Source of the DNA: Spirochaetales bacterium
Lineage (GTDB): Bacteria > Spirochaetota > Spirochaetia > ARS1246
Reading direction: 5' to 3'
DNA: 64,000 nt
NCBI GenBank assembly: GCA_002688185.1
Contig: NZCE01000008.1
Location: 25,733-89,732 of the forward strand
The notes below the pieces were generated by a model that made no database searches, had not been told where the DNA came from, and saw only the letters and a list, made by a program, of their open reading frames with translations. Numbering within the stretch: the first letter of the stretch is position 1; each line of letters begins with the position of its first letter. Of this stretch, positions 26,802 through 37,405 are shown in pieces. A program made the translations under genes and the position numbers.

Positions 26802-27592
26802 AACGAATTGGATTTTTAGAAAAACTGCTAGGAAAGGCGTTGGATGAGGAGGAGGACCTTGGTGACCTGTCCGGCGACCCGTCTCCGTACGAACGGGAGA
26901 TGATTCGCGGCATCCTCAAGCTCTCCGACACTTCCGTGAGGGATATTCTTGTTCCTCGCACCGATACGGTTTTTGTTTCAGTGGATACGCCGCAGGAAGA
27001 GCTCATAGACATTCTGACCGAGTGCGGCCATTCACGTGTACCAGTGTACGACGGGACCATTGATAGCGTTGTAGGCGTGCTCTATGTGAAGGATTTACTC
27101 ATTTATATCCGAAAAGAAGAGAGCATCGATGTCACGAAGCTTCTGAGAAAGCCCTATCTGATACCTGAAAGCAAAAAACTCGACTCACTTTTGCGGGAGT
27201 TTCAGCGTCGTAGAGTTCATATTGCCGTAGTAATCGACGAATACGGCGGCGTCTCGGGAATTGTGGCCCTGGAGGATATCATTGAAGAGATCGTTGGCGA
27301 TATCCAGGATGAATATGATAACGAACGTGAGGACATTCTCGAGATCGGCGACGGTGTGTATCTTTGCGAGGCCAGGGTTGATGTAGAGGAGCTCAATGAG
27401 CAAATAGGTTTGAATCTGCCGACTGAAAATATTGATACTTTGGGGGGGTTTGTGTTTGATCTATTTGGCAAGATCCCCATTAAATTTGAAAAAGCGACTT
27501 ACGAAGGGAAGGACTTTATCATCCAGGATATGGATGCACACAAAATTAAGACGGTGAAAATCGTGACGAAAGGATCGCGAGGTGAGGTTTGA
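26798..27592 (+). CDS. CorC/HlyC-type CBS-domain protein
   Basis: 264 residues from a TTG start overlapping ybeY. It has no DUF21 membrane part. A short acidic N-terminus leads to two CBS domains (about 45-165; SVRDILVPRTDTVFVS, HSRVPVYDG, HIAVVIDEYGGVSGIVALED) and the transporter-associated CorC_HlyC domain (about 185-264). Members are linked to magnesium/cobalt efflux and were once called haemolysins (TlyC); a transport-regulating role is more likely than haemolysis. Confidence 0.88.
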   Translation: MKRIGFLEKLLGKALDEEEDLGDLSGDPSPYEREMIRGILKLSDTSVRDILVPRTDTVFVSVDTPQEELIDILTECGHSRVPVYDGTIDSVVGVLYVKDLLIYIRKEESIDVTKLLRKPYLIPESKKLDSLLREFQRRRVHIAVVIDEYGGVSGIVALEDIIEEIVGDIQDEYDNEREDILEIGDGVYLCEARVDVEELNEQIGLNLPTENIDTLGGFVFDLFGKIPIKFEKATYEGKDFIIQDMDAHKIKTVKIVTKGSRGEV

Positions 27593-29561
27593 ATCGGTAA
27601 TCGCGGGTCTTCTATCCGTATTATTATGCGTCACTTTGTCGGCCCAAAATGTCCGAGCTATAGAACCTCAGGAGCTCAACAACCGCGGATTTTCAGCTCT
27701 CGCTGAAGGCAGGTCGTACGAGGCAATCGAATACTTCAAATCCGCTCTCCAGCAGAATCCCAGGTATCTTGAACCCCTCATCGGATTGGCCGACAGTTAT
27801 TTTGCCCTGGGCGAATATGAGGAGGCTCTCGCGTTTGTAAAAGAGGCACAGGTCCTCGATAGGTTAAACTTCGCTCTGCTAAGTCTTGAAGGACGAATCC
27901 GGATTGGTCTCGGCGAGTTTGCTGTCGCGAGGGAGCTTTTTTCAAGGATTTTAGTGGAAGAGCCGAACAACGTGGATGCTCAATTTGGTTTGGCTGAGTT
28001 GGAAATCGCGTTCGGCCGAATCTCAAATGCGGCGCTTCGGTATGAAGAGGCTCTGATAATATCTCCAAATAATAGACGCGCGCTTCTCTCTCTCGTGCTG
28101 CTTTTTGATGAGGCCGGGGAAACTGACATAGCGGAAGTATATAACCAGCAGGCCCTCAAATACTATCCGGATAATCACCAAGTGCAGCTTGTGGCGGCGG
28201 AGCACCATATGCTGCAAGATGAATATGCCCTTGCCGAGTTTCATGCCAACGTCGCCATCGAGCTGAATCCCGGATATCTAGACGCAACAATCCTTCTCGG
28301 CAATATCTACCTTGTAACAGGGGAGTACGAGAACGCAATTTCAATCATAGAAAGCATTCTCGCTGAAAATCGTGATGAATCGATCCTCTGGTACGCTTTG
28401 GGTATCGCCTACTCTAAAATAGGATTCATAGACGAGGCGATAAACTCGTATGCGAGGGCGCTTATGGTGCAACCTGATGATGAGATTTCGCGCATTGCTA
28501 TGGAGAATCTCATTATGCACAATCTTGCGATCGATGACCCGATACGTGATAGATACGCAAAGTACCATTTTGAAGCCGGCGACAGGTTGCTCCAGAGAAA
28601 TTATATGGAGCGTGCCCTTCTGGAGTTTCGGCGTGGGCTCGTTCTCACGCCGCGATCGAAGGACAGCAGACTAAAATATGCCTCCCTTTATAACACCCTC
28701 GGATTTCGGGGTAAATATCTCACAGAGCTCCAAGTCCTCCGCGATTTAGGATACGACGATGATGACATTACCGATCGTATTGAAATCACCGAAAGCCTCC
28801 TCCGTGATTCGCTAACATCGAGGTGGGATGTAGATCAGTACGCACTCCATCGCCGGAGATACAAAATACCGGTCTATTTCCAAGATAGCTCCATGTATCA
28901 CTTTCTTGGGGACGTTGAAGCAGCTGAATATTTCCGGCACCTGCTCGTGCGCTATGAAAATATCGATGTCCCGACGACGATTATTCCCGTCAAATCCTTC
29001 AGCCAAGCGTTTCGTGACGCGAGATTGCAGCAAGCTGATTTTTTTATAATTCTCACCATGGACGAGGGCACCAGACATTTTGGTGTCCGTTGTGAGCTCT
29101 TTGGATCCAGTACCGGCACGCTGCTCGCCGCACATAGCGCTCTGCGCACCGGCAATAATAGAACTACACAGGCGCTCTCAACAACATCCGGTGAAATTGT
29201 CGGCAGGTTGCCGGTCTCGGGTCAGATTGTAAAACGGGAGTTCGATGCCGCCCTCGTGGATCTTGGCACCATGGATGGACTTGAATCTGAGGCGCAGTTT
29301 TTCATCGTCAGAAGGGAAGGTGTCAAACTGAGACAGGACGCCCTTGGATTTGATTTTGAGCAGGATGATATTCTCGGCACAATGACTATAACTCAGACGG
29401 ATGAGTTGATATCCGAAGGGGTGATTGAACGGAATCCGTTTTTTGATTTGATTAATCCTGGGGATGTGCTGGTTCCAATGACGCCTGACGACGCGACAGA
29501 TTTGGAATCAACCGACCGTATCCCATTTGAATTATATAGGACAATACTTAAAATCCGATAG
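27582..29561 (+). CDS. Secreted TPR protein, function unknown
   Basis: 659 residues from a GTG start overlapping the CBS gene by 11 bases. A signal peptide covers about 1-26. At least eight TPR units follow over 30-390 (for example NNRGFSALAEGRSYEAIEYF; YALGIAYSKIGFIDEAINSY). The C-terminal 250 residues are a separate beta-rich region with no TPR pattern (TSRWDVDQYALHRRRYKIPV onward) and no domain I can name. It is probably a periplasmic scaffold and closes the phoH cluster before the gap promoter. Confidence 0.82.
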   Translation: MRFESVIAGLLSVLLCVTLSAQNVRAIEPQELNNRGFSALAEGRSYEAIEYFKSALQQNPRYLEPLIGLADSYFALGEYEEALAFVKEAQVLDRLNFALLSLEGRIRIGLGEFAVARELFSRILVEEPNNVDAQFGLAELEIAFGRISNAALRYEEALIISPNNRRALLSLVLLFDEAGETDIAEVYNQQALKYYPDNHQVQLVAAEHHMLQDEYALAEFHANVAIELNPGYLDATILLGNIYLVTGEYENAISIIESILAENRDESILWYALGIAYSKIGFIDEAINSYARALMVQPDDEISRIAMENLIMHNLAIDDPIRDRYAKYHFEAGDRLLQRNYMERALLEFRRGLVLTPRSKDSRLKYASLYNTLGFRGKYLTELQVLRDLGYDDDDITDRIEITESLLRDSLTSRWDVDQYALHRRRYKIPVYFQDSSMYHFLGDVEAAEYFRHLLVRYENIDVPTTIIPVKSFSQAFRDARLQQADFFIILTMDEGTRHFGVRCELFGSSTGTLLAAHSALRTGNNRTTQALSTTSGEIVGRLPVSGQIVKREFDAALVDLGTMDGLESEAQFFIVRREGVKLRQDALGFDFEQDDILGTMTITQTDELISEGVIERNPFFDLINPGDVLVPMTPDDATDLESTDRIPFELYRTILKIR

Positions 29562-29590
29562 GCGTTTTCCCGTCGCATTTCCCGGCTTCA

Positions 29591-29619
29591 TTGACAGGCA
29601 AGGTCTCTTTAGCTATAGT
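29591..29619 (+). promoter_or_regulatory. Strong sigma-70 promoter of the gap-pgk-tpiA operon
   Basis: Consensus TTGACA (29591-29596), 17-base spacer, TATAGT (29614-29619). Transcription should begin near 29626, about 34 bases before the gap ATG. It is the best sigma-70 match found in the window, as expected for glycolytic genes. Confidence 0.8.
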
Positions 29620-29659
29620 CAACCAAACTTGCACACATAGGAACACGTGGAGGAAATAT

Positions 29660-30661
29660 ATGAAGTTGGCTATCAATGGGTTCGGTAGAATCGGCAGAAG
29701 CGTATTCAAGGCCGCGATGGAGAACTCAGGAATTGATATTGTTGCGGTAAATGATATTACGGATGCTAAGACATTGGCGCATCTACTCAAGTACGACTCA
29801 AACTACGGCGTTTATGCCAAAACCGTTGAGGCGGGAGAAAATTCTCTACTGGTTGGCGGAAAAAAAATAAATGTCCTTGCGGTCAGAGATCCTAAGGAGC
29901 TGCCTTGGAAGGAAATGGGAGTCGACGTGGCAATAGAGTCAACTGGGATTTTCCGCTCTGCAACCGGACCGCGCGGCGGCTATAAAGATCACGTTGAGGC
30001 TGGCGCCAAACGAGTCATTTTAACAGTGCCGGCCAAAGATGAGGTAGACAGGACAATCGTCCTTGGTGTCAATGAAGAAATGCTCAATGACGAGGATCTA
30101 TCGGTATCAAATGCCTCCTGCACAACAAACTGCCTTGCCCCTATTTCAAAGGTGCTCAGCGATGAGTTTGGCATCATTGAAGGGTTTATGACAACGGTGC
30201 ATTCATATACGTCCGACCAATCCTTGCAGGATGCACCTCATTCGGACTTAAGACGCGCACGTGCGGCGGCAGTTTCTATAATTCCCACAACCACGGGCGC
30301 GGCAAAGGCGATCGGACTTGTGGTGCCGGAGCTCAAAGGGAAACTAGACGGAATGGCCATGAGAGTACCCACACCTACTGGATCAATAGTAGATTTGGTT
30401 GTCAGGCTTGAAAAGACCGTTTCCGTTGAAGATGTAAATGCCGCCATGAAGGCTGCAGCGGAAGGACCAATGAAGGGGATCTTGCAGTACTGCACTGATC
30501 CAATTGTGTCCAATGATATCATAGGTAATCCACACTCATCGGTATTTGACTCCTTGAGTACTATGAGAGTCGGAGCCGGACTGCTAAAAGTGCTGTCTTG
30601 GTATGACAATGAATGGGGCTACTCAAATAGAGTCGCGGAGCTTGCAGTTAAACTGGCTTAG
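29660..30661 (+). CDS. gap: Glyceraldehyde-3-phosphate dehydrogenase
   Basis: 333 residues from ATG 29660, preceded by GGAGG at 6 bases; the frame extends upstream into the promoter, which rules out an earlier start. NAD-binding [11 protein letters not shown] opens the protein, the catalytic Cys is C154 in [12 protein letters not shown], and [13 protein letters not shown] and [13 protein letters not shown] complete the family signature. It catalyses the phosphorylating oxidation of glyceraldehyde-3-phosphate. Confidence 0.97.
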   Translation: MKLAINGFGRIGRSVFKAAMENSGIDIVAVNDITDAKTLAHLLKYDSNYGVYAKTVEAGENSLLVGGKKINVLAVRDPKELPWKEMGVDVAIESTGIFRSATGPRGGYKDHVEAGAKRVILTVPAKDEVDRTIVLGVNEEMLNDEDLSVSNASCTTNCLAPISKVLSDEFGIIEGFMTTVHSYTSDQSLQDAPHSDLRRARAAAVSIIPTTTGAAKAIGLVVPELKGKLDGMAMRVPTPTGSIVDLVVRLEKTVSVEDVNAAMKAAAEGPMKGILQYCTDPIVSNDIIGNPHSSVFDSLSTMRVGAGLLKVLSWYDNEWGYSNRVAELAVKLA

Positions 30662-30672
30662 CGGGGATTTGC

Positions 30673-31863
30673 ATGCCGGTTAGGACAATCAAAGACATTG
30701 AGTTTGCGGGCAAACGTACGCTAATTAGGGTTGATTTTAACGTGCCGCTAAGGAACGGTTCAATCACCGATGATACCCGTATACGAGCGGCCATCCCCAC
30801 GCTATCGCATATTCTCAATAGCACAGGCGCGTCGATTGTGGTAATGAGCCACTTGGGACGGCCAAAAGGCAAACCAAACCCGGAGCTCAGCCTGAGCCCC
30901 GTCGCTACGCGACTCGCCGAGCTGCTCGGTAAGAGGGTCCTGATGGCCACGGATTGCGTTGGAGAGACGGTTGAAGACCAGGCGGGCGGCCTGAAGGGTG
31001 GCGATATCCTTCTATTGGAGAATCTCAGGTTTCATCCTGAGGAAGAGAAGAATGATGTACGGTTTGCTGCGGATCTCGCGCACTTAGGCGACGTGTATGT
31101 GAATGACGCATTTGGGGCGGCGCACCGCGCGCATGCATCTACTGCAGGTGTGGCGCGTCATCTGCCCGCGGTGGCCGGCCTTCTCATGGAAAAAGAGATC
31201 GAGTTCTTATCTCGAGTCGTAGTAAACCCGGCAAGACCATTCGTTGCGGTCATCGGTGGTGCAAAAGTTTCCACAAAAATCAGCGTATTGGAGTCTCTCT
31301 TGCCAAAGTGTGATTCACTGATTATCGGTGGTGGAATGGCATACACATTTCTCAAGGCCCGGGGCGGATCAATCGGCAACTCTCTTATTGAAGAGGAGCA
31401 CGTGGCGACCGCCTTGTCACTGTTCGACCAGGCAAAGGCGGCGGAGATTGAAATTCTTCTACCCGTTGACCACGTGGTTGCCGCGGAGTTTGCTGAGGAC
31501 GCATTACCGGAGCAAATTGACGCAATGGATATTCCGGATGGAAAAGTAGCTATGGATATCGGGCGCAAAACTCTCAATGAGATTTCCGCTCGGATCAGAG
31601 GTGCACAATCGGTAGTGTGGAACGGGCCAATGGGTGTTTTTGAGTTTGAAGCGTTTTCCAGAGGGACGCTGGAAGTTGCTAATATGGTTGCCGAATGCAA
31701 GGGGACCACAGTTGTTGGCGGGGGTGACAGTGTGGCGGCGGTAAATCGATTTGGATTGACAGATAAAATTAACCATGTTTCTACCGGAGGAGGAGCATCT
31801 CTTGAGTTTTTGGAGGGCAAGGAATTGCCGGGCATCGCCGCACTCCAGAGGAAAGATTCATGA
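30673..31863 (+). CDS. pgk: Phosphoglycerate kinase
   Basis: 396 residues. [53 protein letters not shown] and the C-terminal nucleotide site [15 protein letters not shown] with [18 protein letters not shown] are all intact. It makes ATP and 3-phosphoglycerate from 1,3-bisphosphoglycerate. It starts 11 bases after gap and overlaps tpiA by 4 bases. Confidence 0.97.
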   Translation: MPVRTIKDIEFAGKRTLIRVDFNVPLRNGSITDDTRIRAAIPTLSHILNSTGASIVVMSHLGRPKGKPNPELSLSPVATRLAELLGKRVLMATDCVGETVEDQAGGLKGGDILLLENLRFHPEEEKNDVRFAADLAHLGDVYVNDAFGAAHRAHASTAGVARHLPAVAGLLMEKEIEFLSRVVVNPARPFVAVIGGAKVSTKISVLESLLPKCDSLIIGGGMAYTFLKARGGSIGNSLIEEEHVATALSLFDQAKAAEIEILLPVDHVVAAEFAEDALPEQIDAMDIPDGKVAMDIGRKTLNEISARIRGAQSVVWNGPMGVFEFEAFSRGTLEVANMVAECKGTTVVGGGDSVAAVNRFGLTDKINHVSTGGGASLEFLEGKELPGIAALQRKDS

Positions 31864-32612
31864 GGAAGCTTTTTATCGCAGGAAACTGGAAAATGAATAA
31901 AACCGTGGGAGATGCGGTGACTTTGGCGCGGCGGCTCGTGGCGTCACTCGGGCAATGCTCGCATAAGGTCATGATTGCTCCCCCGTTTACCGCACTTTCG
32001 GCGGTGGCGGAAGTGATTGGCAATAGTCCAATCCTGCTTGGGGCTCAAAACATGGCAAATGAAGAGCATGGAGCACATACCGGGGAGGTATCGGTTCTGA
32101 TGCTGCTTGATATTGGCGTAGAAACGGTTATTCTCGGACATTCGGAGCGTAGACACGTTTATGGTGAGCCCGACGAGCTTGTGAATGATAAACTCAAGTT
32201 AGCTATTTCCCATGGGTTGGATTCGATCCTGTGTGTTGGCGAGAAACTAGATGAACGAGAGGCCGGAAATGCCGAGGGGGTCGTGGATGACCAGGTGCGT
32301 TTGGGTCTCGCGGGAGTCAACGCTGACGAGCTGTCGCGCGTCACCATCGCTTACGAACCGGTTTGGGCTATAGGAACCGGCAAAACCGCCACTCCGCAAG
32401 ACGCCGACTCCATGCACGCCCATATACGGACAGTACTCACCAGCTTATATTCCCCAGAAATTGCGAGCAATATGACTATTCAATATGGCGGCTCGGTCAA
32501 GCCGAGTAATGCCTCGAGTTTACTCGGCATGGAAAATATTGACGGTGCCCTTGTTGGAGGTGCATCTTTGGAGGAAGACACGTTTGTGCCGATTGCTCTG
32601 TACGATAAATAG
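31860..32612 (+). CDS. tpiA: Triose-phosphate isomerase
   Basis: 250 residues. AGNWKMNKT holds the catalytic Lys, LGHSERRH the catalytic His, and E166 in [11 protein letters not shown] is the catalytic base; the phosphate loop [12 protein letters not shown] is complete. ATG overlaps the pgk stop (ATGA). Confidence 0.97.
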   Translation: MRKLFIAGNWKMNKTVGDAVTLARRLVASLGQCSHKVMIAPPFTALSAVAEVIGNSPILLGAQNMANEEHGAHTGEVSVLMLLDIGVETVILGHSERRHVYGEPDELVNDKLKLAISHGLDSILCVGEKLDEREAGNAEGVVDDQVRLGLAGVNADELSRVTIAYEPVWAIGTGKTATPQDADSMHAHIRTVLTSLYSPEIASNMTIQYGGSVKPSNASSLLGMENIDGALVGGASLEEDTFVPIALYDK

Positions 32613-32690
32613 GGATGCGTGAGTGCGGAGAGTAATTGCGGCTACTGGTTGAATAATAGCCGTGAAAACAGAACAAATGGAGATTGTAGA

Positions 32691-33056
32691 ATGGGATTAT
32701 TAGGTATAATACTCCTTGTAGTATTTAGCATTAGCTCACTACTGATGATTGTGGTAGTGTTGATTCAAGATGAGCAGGGAGAGGGAATCGGCGGACTATT
32801 CGGCGGCGGTAGTTCTACTGCCTTTGGCTCGCGCTCGGGCAATATCCTTACCAAGTTTACATCAATCCTCGCCGCCATATTTCTCGTGTGCTCTTTTGCT
32901 CTGGCTTGGATCAATAGGACGCCGGAAAGTGGAGATCTGCTGGGCGCAGCCCGCCGTGGTGCGGGGCAGGAGCAGTCCGTAGATGAGTGGTGGGTGGTAG
33001 AACCGGAAATTTCGGCGCCACAGCCGCCGGAACCGGAATCAGAAACGGCAGATTAG
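32691..33056 (+). CDS. secG: Preprotein translocase subunit SecG
   Basis: 121 residues from ATG 32691, chosen because GGAG lies 8 bases upstream and the first membrane segment then begins at once. Two membrane helices (GLLGIILLVVFSISSLLMIVV and the later ILAAIFLVCSFALAWI) flank the conserved cytoplasmic loop GIGGLFGGGSSTAFGSRSGN. The C-terminus is an acidic Pro-rich tail. SecG follows tpiA in many bacteria and is part of the SecYEG channel. Confidence 0.93.
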   Translation: MGLLGIILLVVFSISSLLMIVVVLIQDEQGEGIGGLFGGGSSTAFGSRSGNILTKFTSILAAIFLVCSFALAWINRTPESGDLLGAARRGAGQEQSVDEWWVVEPEISAPQPPEPESETAD

Positions 33057-33076
33057 AAAGCAAATGTGGAGGTTGC

Positions 33077-33490
33077 ATGCGCGCAGCTGTAGTGTTTTTT
33101 GAAGGAAAGAACCGCGCGAAAACCCTCGAAGTAGCCAAAGGCCTCGCACAAGGAATAGAATCCAAGGGCCACCAGGTCGATATTATCGATGGTGATCGAG
33201 ACGTAAACTCAAAGTTGACCATGTATCAATATATCGCCGTTGGCGCGTCCGCACTGACTACTTTTGGTGGGAAGATCCCTGAACATGTACCCAAATTTCT
33301 CTCAAATTCGGGGATTATCGCGGGAAAACGTTCGTTTGCGTTCGCTGTCAAAGGCGGACTACGAATCGGAAAAACCCTCTCTACAATCATGAAAGCTATG
33401 GAGCATGAGGGTATGTTCTTAAAGTACTCTGAAGTGCTATCATCCGCCGTTGAGGCTGAGGCGATTGGTAAGCGGCTTCATATCGAATGA
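33077..33490 (+). CDS. Flavodoxin-like domain protein
   Basis: 137 residues from ATG 33077 with GGAGG 4 bases upstream. The N-terminus AAVVFFEGKNRAKTLEVAKG, then GHQVDIIDGD and YIAVGASALTTFGGKIPEHV, has the alternating strand/helix layout of flavodoxin folds. The first loop (FEGKNRAKT) differs from the classical T/S-x-T-G-x-T phosphate loop, so FMN binding is uncertain. Cytoplasmic. Confidence 0.65.
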   Translation: MRAAVVFFEGKNRAKTLEVAKGLAQGIESKGHQVDIIDGDRDVNSKLTMYQYIAVGASALTTFGGKIPEHVPKFLSNSGIIAGKRSFAFAVKGGLRIGKTLSTIMKAMEHEGMFLKYSEVLSSAVEAEAIGKRLHIE

Positions 33491-33505
33491 AAACCGAGGG
33501 ATATT

Positions 33506-34561
33506 GTGAAACGGCTAGTACCTTTTTCCATATGTGTCTTTTTGATCGCGGGGATCAGTTCTGCTCAGATCATCGACCGCCCCGCAGCAACGGTAAATTT
33601 GACAAAACCTGAGTTTATATCCGTCAAACAACTGGAACAACGCCTAGTTCAGTACAAAGAGCTCGCATCTAAGGGTATCTCAGGCATTCCCACCGATCCA
33701 ATGGTTGTCCTGGATTCCATGATTCAAGAGTTGTTGCTGAAACAGGCGGCTGAGGAGAGCAACGTATTTATCTCAGACCAGATGGTGGATGCACAGATCG
33801 GCGCCGTGCGTGGCCGGCTGGATCAGCAGAACGGCAGCCCTGTTACTGATGCCCAGTTTCAAGAATTGGTACTGCGGGAAACGGGCTTGGGTTTTGTCGC
33901 ATACCGAGCCCAGATCAAGGAACAGCTTCTCACCCAAGAATATATAAAGGTAGAGAAAAGAGATCTATTTGACAATATAGACACCCCGTCTGAAAGAGAG
34001 GTTGTTGATCAATACCGGAAAAACGCAACTAGCTTCACAAATCCGGAAATGGTGAGGTTGAGTGAGATATATATCGACACTAGAAATTTATCCTCGGTAG
34101 AGAAGCAAAAGGCAAGAGAGCGGGCCGAAGATGCGCTCAGGCGTATTGAAAACGGTCAAGGCACATTTAGTGAAATGGTATTGCAGTTTTCAGACGACAC
34201 AAAATCTCGATATAACGAAGGAGACAGAGGTTTTTTTGCACTCAATGATCCAAGAATACAAATTTACGGCGCAACCTATTTCGACGAAATTTTTGCCCTG
34301 AATGCCGGAGAAATCAGCAAGGTGTTAGAATCACGCGTGGGCTATCACATTGTGAAGATAACGGATCACCGCAATGCAAAAATTCTCCAGCTAGATGATC
34401 CGATCAATCCCCTCGAAAAAACTACTGTCCGAGAGTTTATCCAAAACCTCATAATGCAAGATACGCAGTCAAAGGTTCTCCAAAAGGCGGTCAAGGAGCT
34501 TTCGGGAGAATTAAGGCAAAAAGCCGAAATCAGGGTTTTTGAAGACAATATCAGAAATTAA
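33506..34561 (+). CDS. Periplasmic parvulin-type peptidyl-prolyl isomerase (SurA/PrsA-like)
   Basis: 351 residues from a GTG start. A signal peptide ends near 20 (AGISSAQ). An N-terminal helical chaperone region of SurA_N type (about 45-150) is followed by one parvulin domain (about 180-285: VRLSEIYIDTRN, then FSEMVLQFSDD, GDRGFF and a degenerate end VLESRVGYHIVKITDHR). The family folds outer-membrane or lipoproteins; the many envelope proteins nearby would be clients. nusB follows 3 bases later. Confidence 0.85.
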   Translation: MKRLVPFSICVFLIAGISSAQIIDRPAATVNLTKPEFISVKQLEQRLVQYKELASKGISGIPTDPMVVLDSMIQELLLKQAAEESNVFISDQMVDAQIGAVRGRLDQQNGSPVTDAQFQELVLRETGLGFVAYRAQIKEQLLTQEYIKVEKRDLFDNIDTPSEREVVDQYRKNATSFTNPEMVRLSEIYIDTRNLSSVEKQKARERAEDALRRIENGQGTFSEMVLQFSDDTKSRYNEGDRGFFALNDPRIQIYGATYFDEIFALNAGEISKVLESRVGYHIVKITDHRNAKILQLDDPINPLEKTTVREFIQNLIMQDTQSKVLQKAVKELSGELRQKAEIRVFEDNIRN

Positions 34562-34564
34562 ATT

Positions 34565-34987
34565 ATGGGCTCTCGACGGAAGGGTAGGATCGTAGCTTTT
34601 CAGGCCATTTTTGCATGGGAGGCTTCACATCCTTCTCGGGAGGAAGTTCTTGAGTTCCTTTGGCTTGACCAGGAACGGAAAGTGCGCCTTGGTGATGATA
34701 CGGCGATGTTTGCGCGATACATCGTATCTGGAACACTGGAATATCTTGAACAGATCGATAGTGCTATCAAGGCGCAACTCGAGCACTGGGATTTTACGCG
34801 ATTAGCCCGAGTGGATCTGGCTATTTTGCGCATTAGCACCTATGCCTTACTGTTCCAAACGGACATTCCCGCCACAGTTACCATTAATGAAGCAGTCGAC
34901 ATTGCAAAACAGTACGGAAGTGATGAATCATATAGATTTATCAATGGCATTCTGGACGCGATAAGAAAATCAAAGGCCGGCCGATAA
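34565..34987 (+). CDS. nusB: Transcription antitermination factor NusB
   Basis: 140 residues, all helical. RRKGRIVAFQAIFAWE at the N-terminus, RLARVDLAILRISTYALLF, then TVTINEAVDIAKQYGSDESYRFINGILD are the classical NusB blocks. It binds boxA RNA with NusE/S10 in rRNA antitermination. Its stop overlaps the start of the next gene by one base. Confidence 0.95.
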   Translation: MGSRRKGRIVAFQAIFAWEASHPSREEVLEFLWLDQERKVRLGDDTAMFARYIVSGTLEYLEQIDSAIKAQLEHWDFTRLARVDLAILRISTYALLFQTDIPATVTINEAVDIAKQYGSDESYRFINGILDAIRKSKAGR

Positions 34988-36615
34988 TGCCCGGCGGATG
35001 TCGGCAATTAGTGTTGCTGTTGCCGGTGGTGTTTTTCATGGCACCGGCCTGCTCTCAACAGTCGAAAATAAAGTCCTTTGCTTCTCATATCGAGCGAATT
35101 GATGGTGCACTTGCTCTTGGGTCGTTGGATGGCGCCGCGCGCGAGCTCGAGATAGCTTCCCGGTCGGTTCGAAGCAGGTCCAGCTGGTTGTCAATCATAA
35201 AACGTGCCTATTCCATTGATGCGGCCCGGGAGAACCACGAGCTCGCATATCAATATGCTTCAAAGGCAATAGAGAAATTTCCGGACGCCGAGGAGATTGC
35301 CGCGCTCTACGCATTTGCAGCGGTCCGCAGCGGGAGACTTGCAAAAGCATTGCTCGCATCGCAGAAACGCCTCGGTGCAAATTGGCAAAGCCTGTCTGAA
35401 GAAATCATTGTCCGCAAACTTCTTATCGATCGGGAGAGTTCTGATATGCAGGATCCAGAAAGCCTCCTCCTCTTAGTCATTGACAGAACCGATCCAACCC
35501 TTCTTCGCCAGGCAGCGGATCGATTTCATGACAGCCGCTTTCTTTTAGACGCTGCATTACTATTTGCAATGAACGGTCAAATAGAAATGGCCGCGGAGAT
35601 GTTGGACGCAGTGCAGAAACAATTCACTGAAGCCTCACTATTTCTCAGTTATGATTCAAGTCGCTACGAGGCGGCGCTCAGGGCGACGCATTTGCTGCGT
35701 GCGCCACGGGCGGACCCTTCCGGGCTCATGCCATTGATCGCCGACATCTATTATCGTTTGGACGACTTTGTGCTGGCCGAAAACACCCTTGTGGAGCTTC
35801 TTTCCACAGGTAACGCAGCAGCCCGCGACCACGCCAATCTGATATGGCTATACCTTGCGGCCGAACGGTTTGATGAGGCCGAAGCAGTGTTGGTTGACGC
35901 GTTGCCGCGCTTCCCTGATGCGAAATCGTTAAAAGTAAAAGAAATAGAATACCTGATCATGACGAGGAACGAATCGCTGGCTGTAGAAAAGCTCGCCGAA
36001 GTGCTCGCTATTTATCAAGAGTCCTTTATTGATGATTTGGAATTGGCTACTTATTCATTTCTGCTCTATCCCGGAACCCCAACAAGGCTGCGACTACGGA
36101 GCATTCTATGGCAATCATTTTTATCTCGACCCACAGATACCCAGAGGGCCTCAAAGCTTGCAGGCTACCTACTTGCAAACGATGATTTTGCGGATCTTGA
36201 ACGGCTCGTGCAGCTATGGGAGAAGCACAACGGTCCCACCGAATGGAGCTTATTTATAGATGGGATCCTTGCCATATCGACCATGAACATTTTGGCGGCC
36301 CGGACGCGTTTTGAGTCGGCGTACGGCATTGAAAGACGGTGGCAGTCCGCATACAACATAGGCATTCTCCACTTTGCCGATGGAAGGTTTGATTCCTCCA
36401 TCGACTTCATGCGGCAGGCGGAGGCCCTTCTCCCTGAAACTGCTGTTTCGTATCAGCAGCGCAAGGCCCTTATCAGAGCAAAACTTGGCGAGATTTTATA
36501 CCATGCAGGTCGGCCCGGGGCAGCGACTCGTGAGGCACAATATGCCTTGGAGCTCAATCCTGAGCTTGATGAGGCCCATCTACTACTCAAAATGCTTGAA
36601 TCCAAACAAGAATGA
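34987..36615 (+). CDS. TPR-type lipoprotein, function unknown
   Basis: 542 residues. The N-terminus LVLLLPVVFFMAPAC has a relaxed spirochaetal lipobox with acylated Cys 22. The mature protein is helical throughout with TPR-like pairs (FDEAEAVLVDALPRFPDAKS; RFDSSIDFMRQAEALLPE) and a final canonical TPR (GRPGAATREAQYALELNPEL). Likely anchored in the periplasmic leaflet as an assembly scaffold. No specific homologue recognised. Confidence 0.78.
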   Translation: MPGGCRQLVLLLPVVFFMAPACSQQSKIKSFASHIERIDGALALGSLDGAARELEIASRSVRSRSSWLSIIKRAYSIDAARENHELAYQYASKAIEKFPDAEEIAALYAFAAVRSGRLAKALLASQKRLGANWQSLSEEIIVRKLLIDRESSDMQDPESLLLLVIDRTDPTLLRQAADRFHDSRFLLDAALLFAMNGQIEMAAEMLDAVQKQFTEASLFLSYDSSRYEAALRATHLLRAPRADPSGLMPLIADIYYRLDDFVLAENTLVELLSTGNAAARDHANLIWLYLAAERFDEAEAVLVDALPRFPDAKSLKVKEIEYLIMTRNESLAVEKLAEVLAIYQESFIDDLELATYSFLLYPGTPTRLRLRSILWQSFLSRPTDTQRASKLAGYLLANDDFADLERLVQLWEKHNGPTEWSLFIDGILAISTMNILAARTRFESAYGIERRWQSAYNIGILHFADGRFDSSIDFMRQAEALLPETAVSYQQRKALIRAKLGEILYHAGRPGAATREAQYALELNPELDEAHLLLKMLESKQE

Positions 36616-36633
36616 CTGTATGGTCTATCTCAC

Positions 36634-37383
36634 ATGATCCGACTGAAAAATGAGACTGAAATTAATAAGATCAAGGACTCCAGCGCCATATTGGCGGAAA
36701 CATTTAAAAAGTTGGGAGCGGCTGTAGATGAAGGAATCACCACGGGCGAGCTCGACCATATTGCCCATAGCTATATTACAAAATGCGGAGCCACGCCGGC
36801 TTTTCTCGGATATCTGGATTATCCGGCAAGCATCTGCGCGTCGGTCAACGAAATTGTAATCCACGGTATACCTGACGAAAAAAAACTAAGACGGGGAGAC
36901 ATACTGAGTCTCGACTTAGGGGTCGACTTATCCGGGTATATCAGTGACGCCGCATACACATACACTGTGGGTGAGGTCCCCGAGCATACAAAACAATTGC
37001 TCAAAGTTACTGAGGAGTGTTTGTATCGTGGCATAGAAAAAGCCAAAGCGGGAAATAGAATCCATCACATTTCCCAGGCCGTATATAATCATGCCAAAGA
37101 ACATCAATACGGTGTCGTGCATCAATTTTGCGGTCATGGGGTTGGCTTTGAGCTCCATGAGGATCCACAAGTACCAAACTACGCCGGGCGCGGTCCCAAT
37201 CCGCGAATAAAAGCAGGCATGGTGTTGGCAATCGAGCCCATGATCAATATGGGCACCGATGAGGTCGTTGTGCTCGAGGACGACTGGACGGTCATGACAG
37301 TTGATAGCAGCTTGTCGGCCCATTTTGAGCACACGATCGCCGTGCTGCCTGATAGGACTGAGATTCTAACCAATTTTAGCTAA
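36634..37383 (+). CDS. map: Methionine aminopeptidase, type I
   Basis: 249 residues. Metal ligands are the two Asp in LDLGVDLSGYISDAA, His in GHGVGFELHEDP, Glu in LAIEPMI and Glu in HFEHTIAV. The substrate His lies in VNEIVIHGIP. It removes N-terminal Met from new proteins in the cytoplasm. There is no N-terminal extension. Confidence 0.96.
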   Translation: MIRLKNETEINKIKDSSAILAETFKKLGAAVDEGITTGELDHIAHSYITKCGATPAFLGYLDYPASICASVNEIVIHGIPDEKKLRRGDILSLDLGVDLSGYISDAAYTYTVGEVPEHTKQLLKVTEECLYRGIEKAKAGNRIHHISQAVYNHAKEHQYGVVHQFCGHGVGFELHEDPQVPNYAGRGPNPRIKAGMVLAIEPMINMGTDEVVVLEDDWTVMTVDSSLSAHFEHTIAVLPDRTEILTNFS

Positions 37384-37405
37384 AGCTCATTCAATGAGGT
37401 TTATT

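Noticed and set aside
31158..31835. Minus-strand open frame of 225 codons opposite pgk
   Set aside because: It is antisense to an intact glycolytic gene, with Pro/Ser/Thr-rich translation and no family features.
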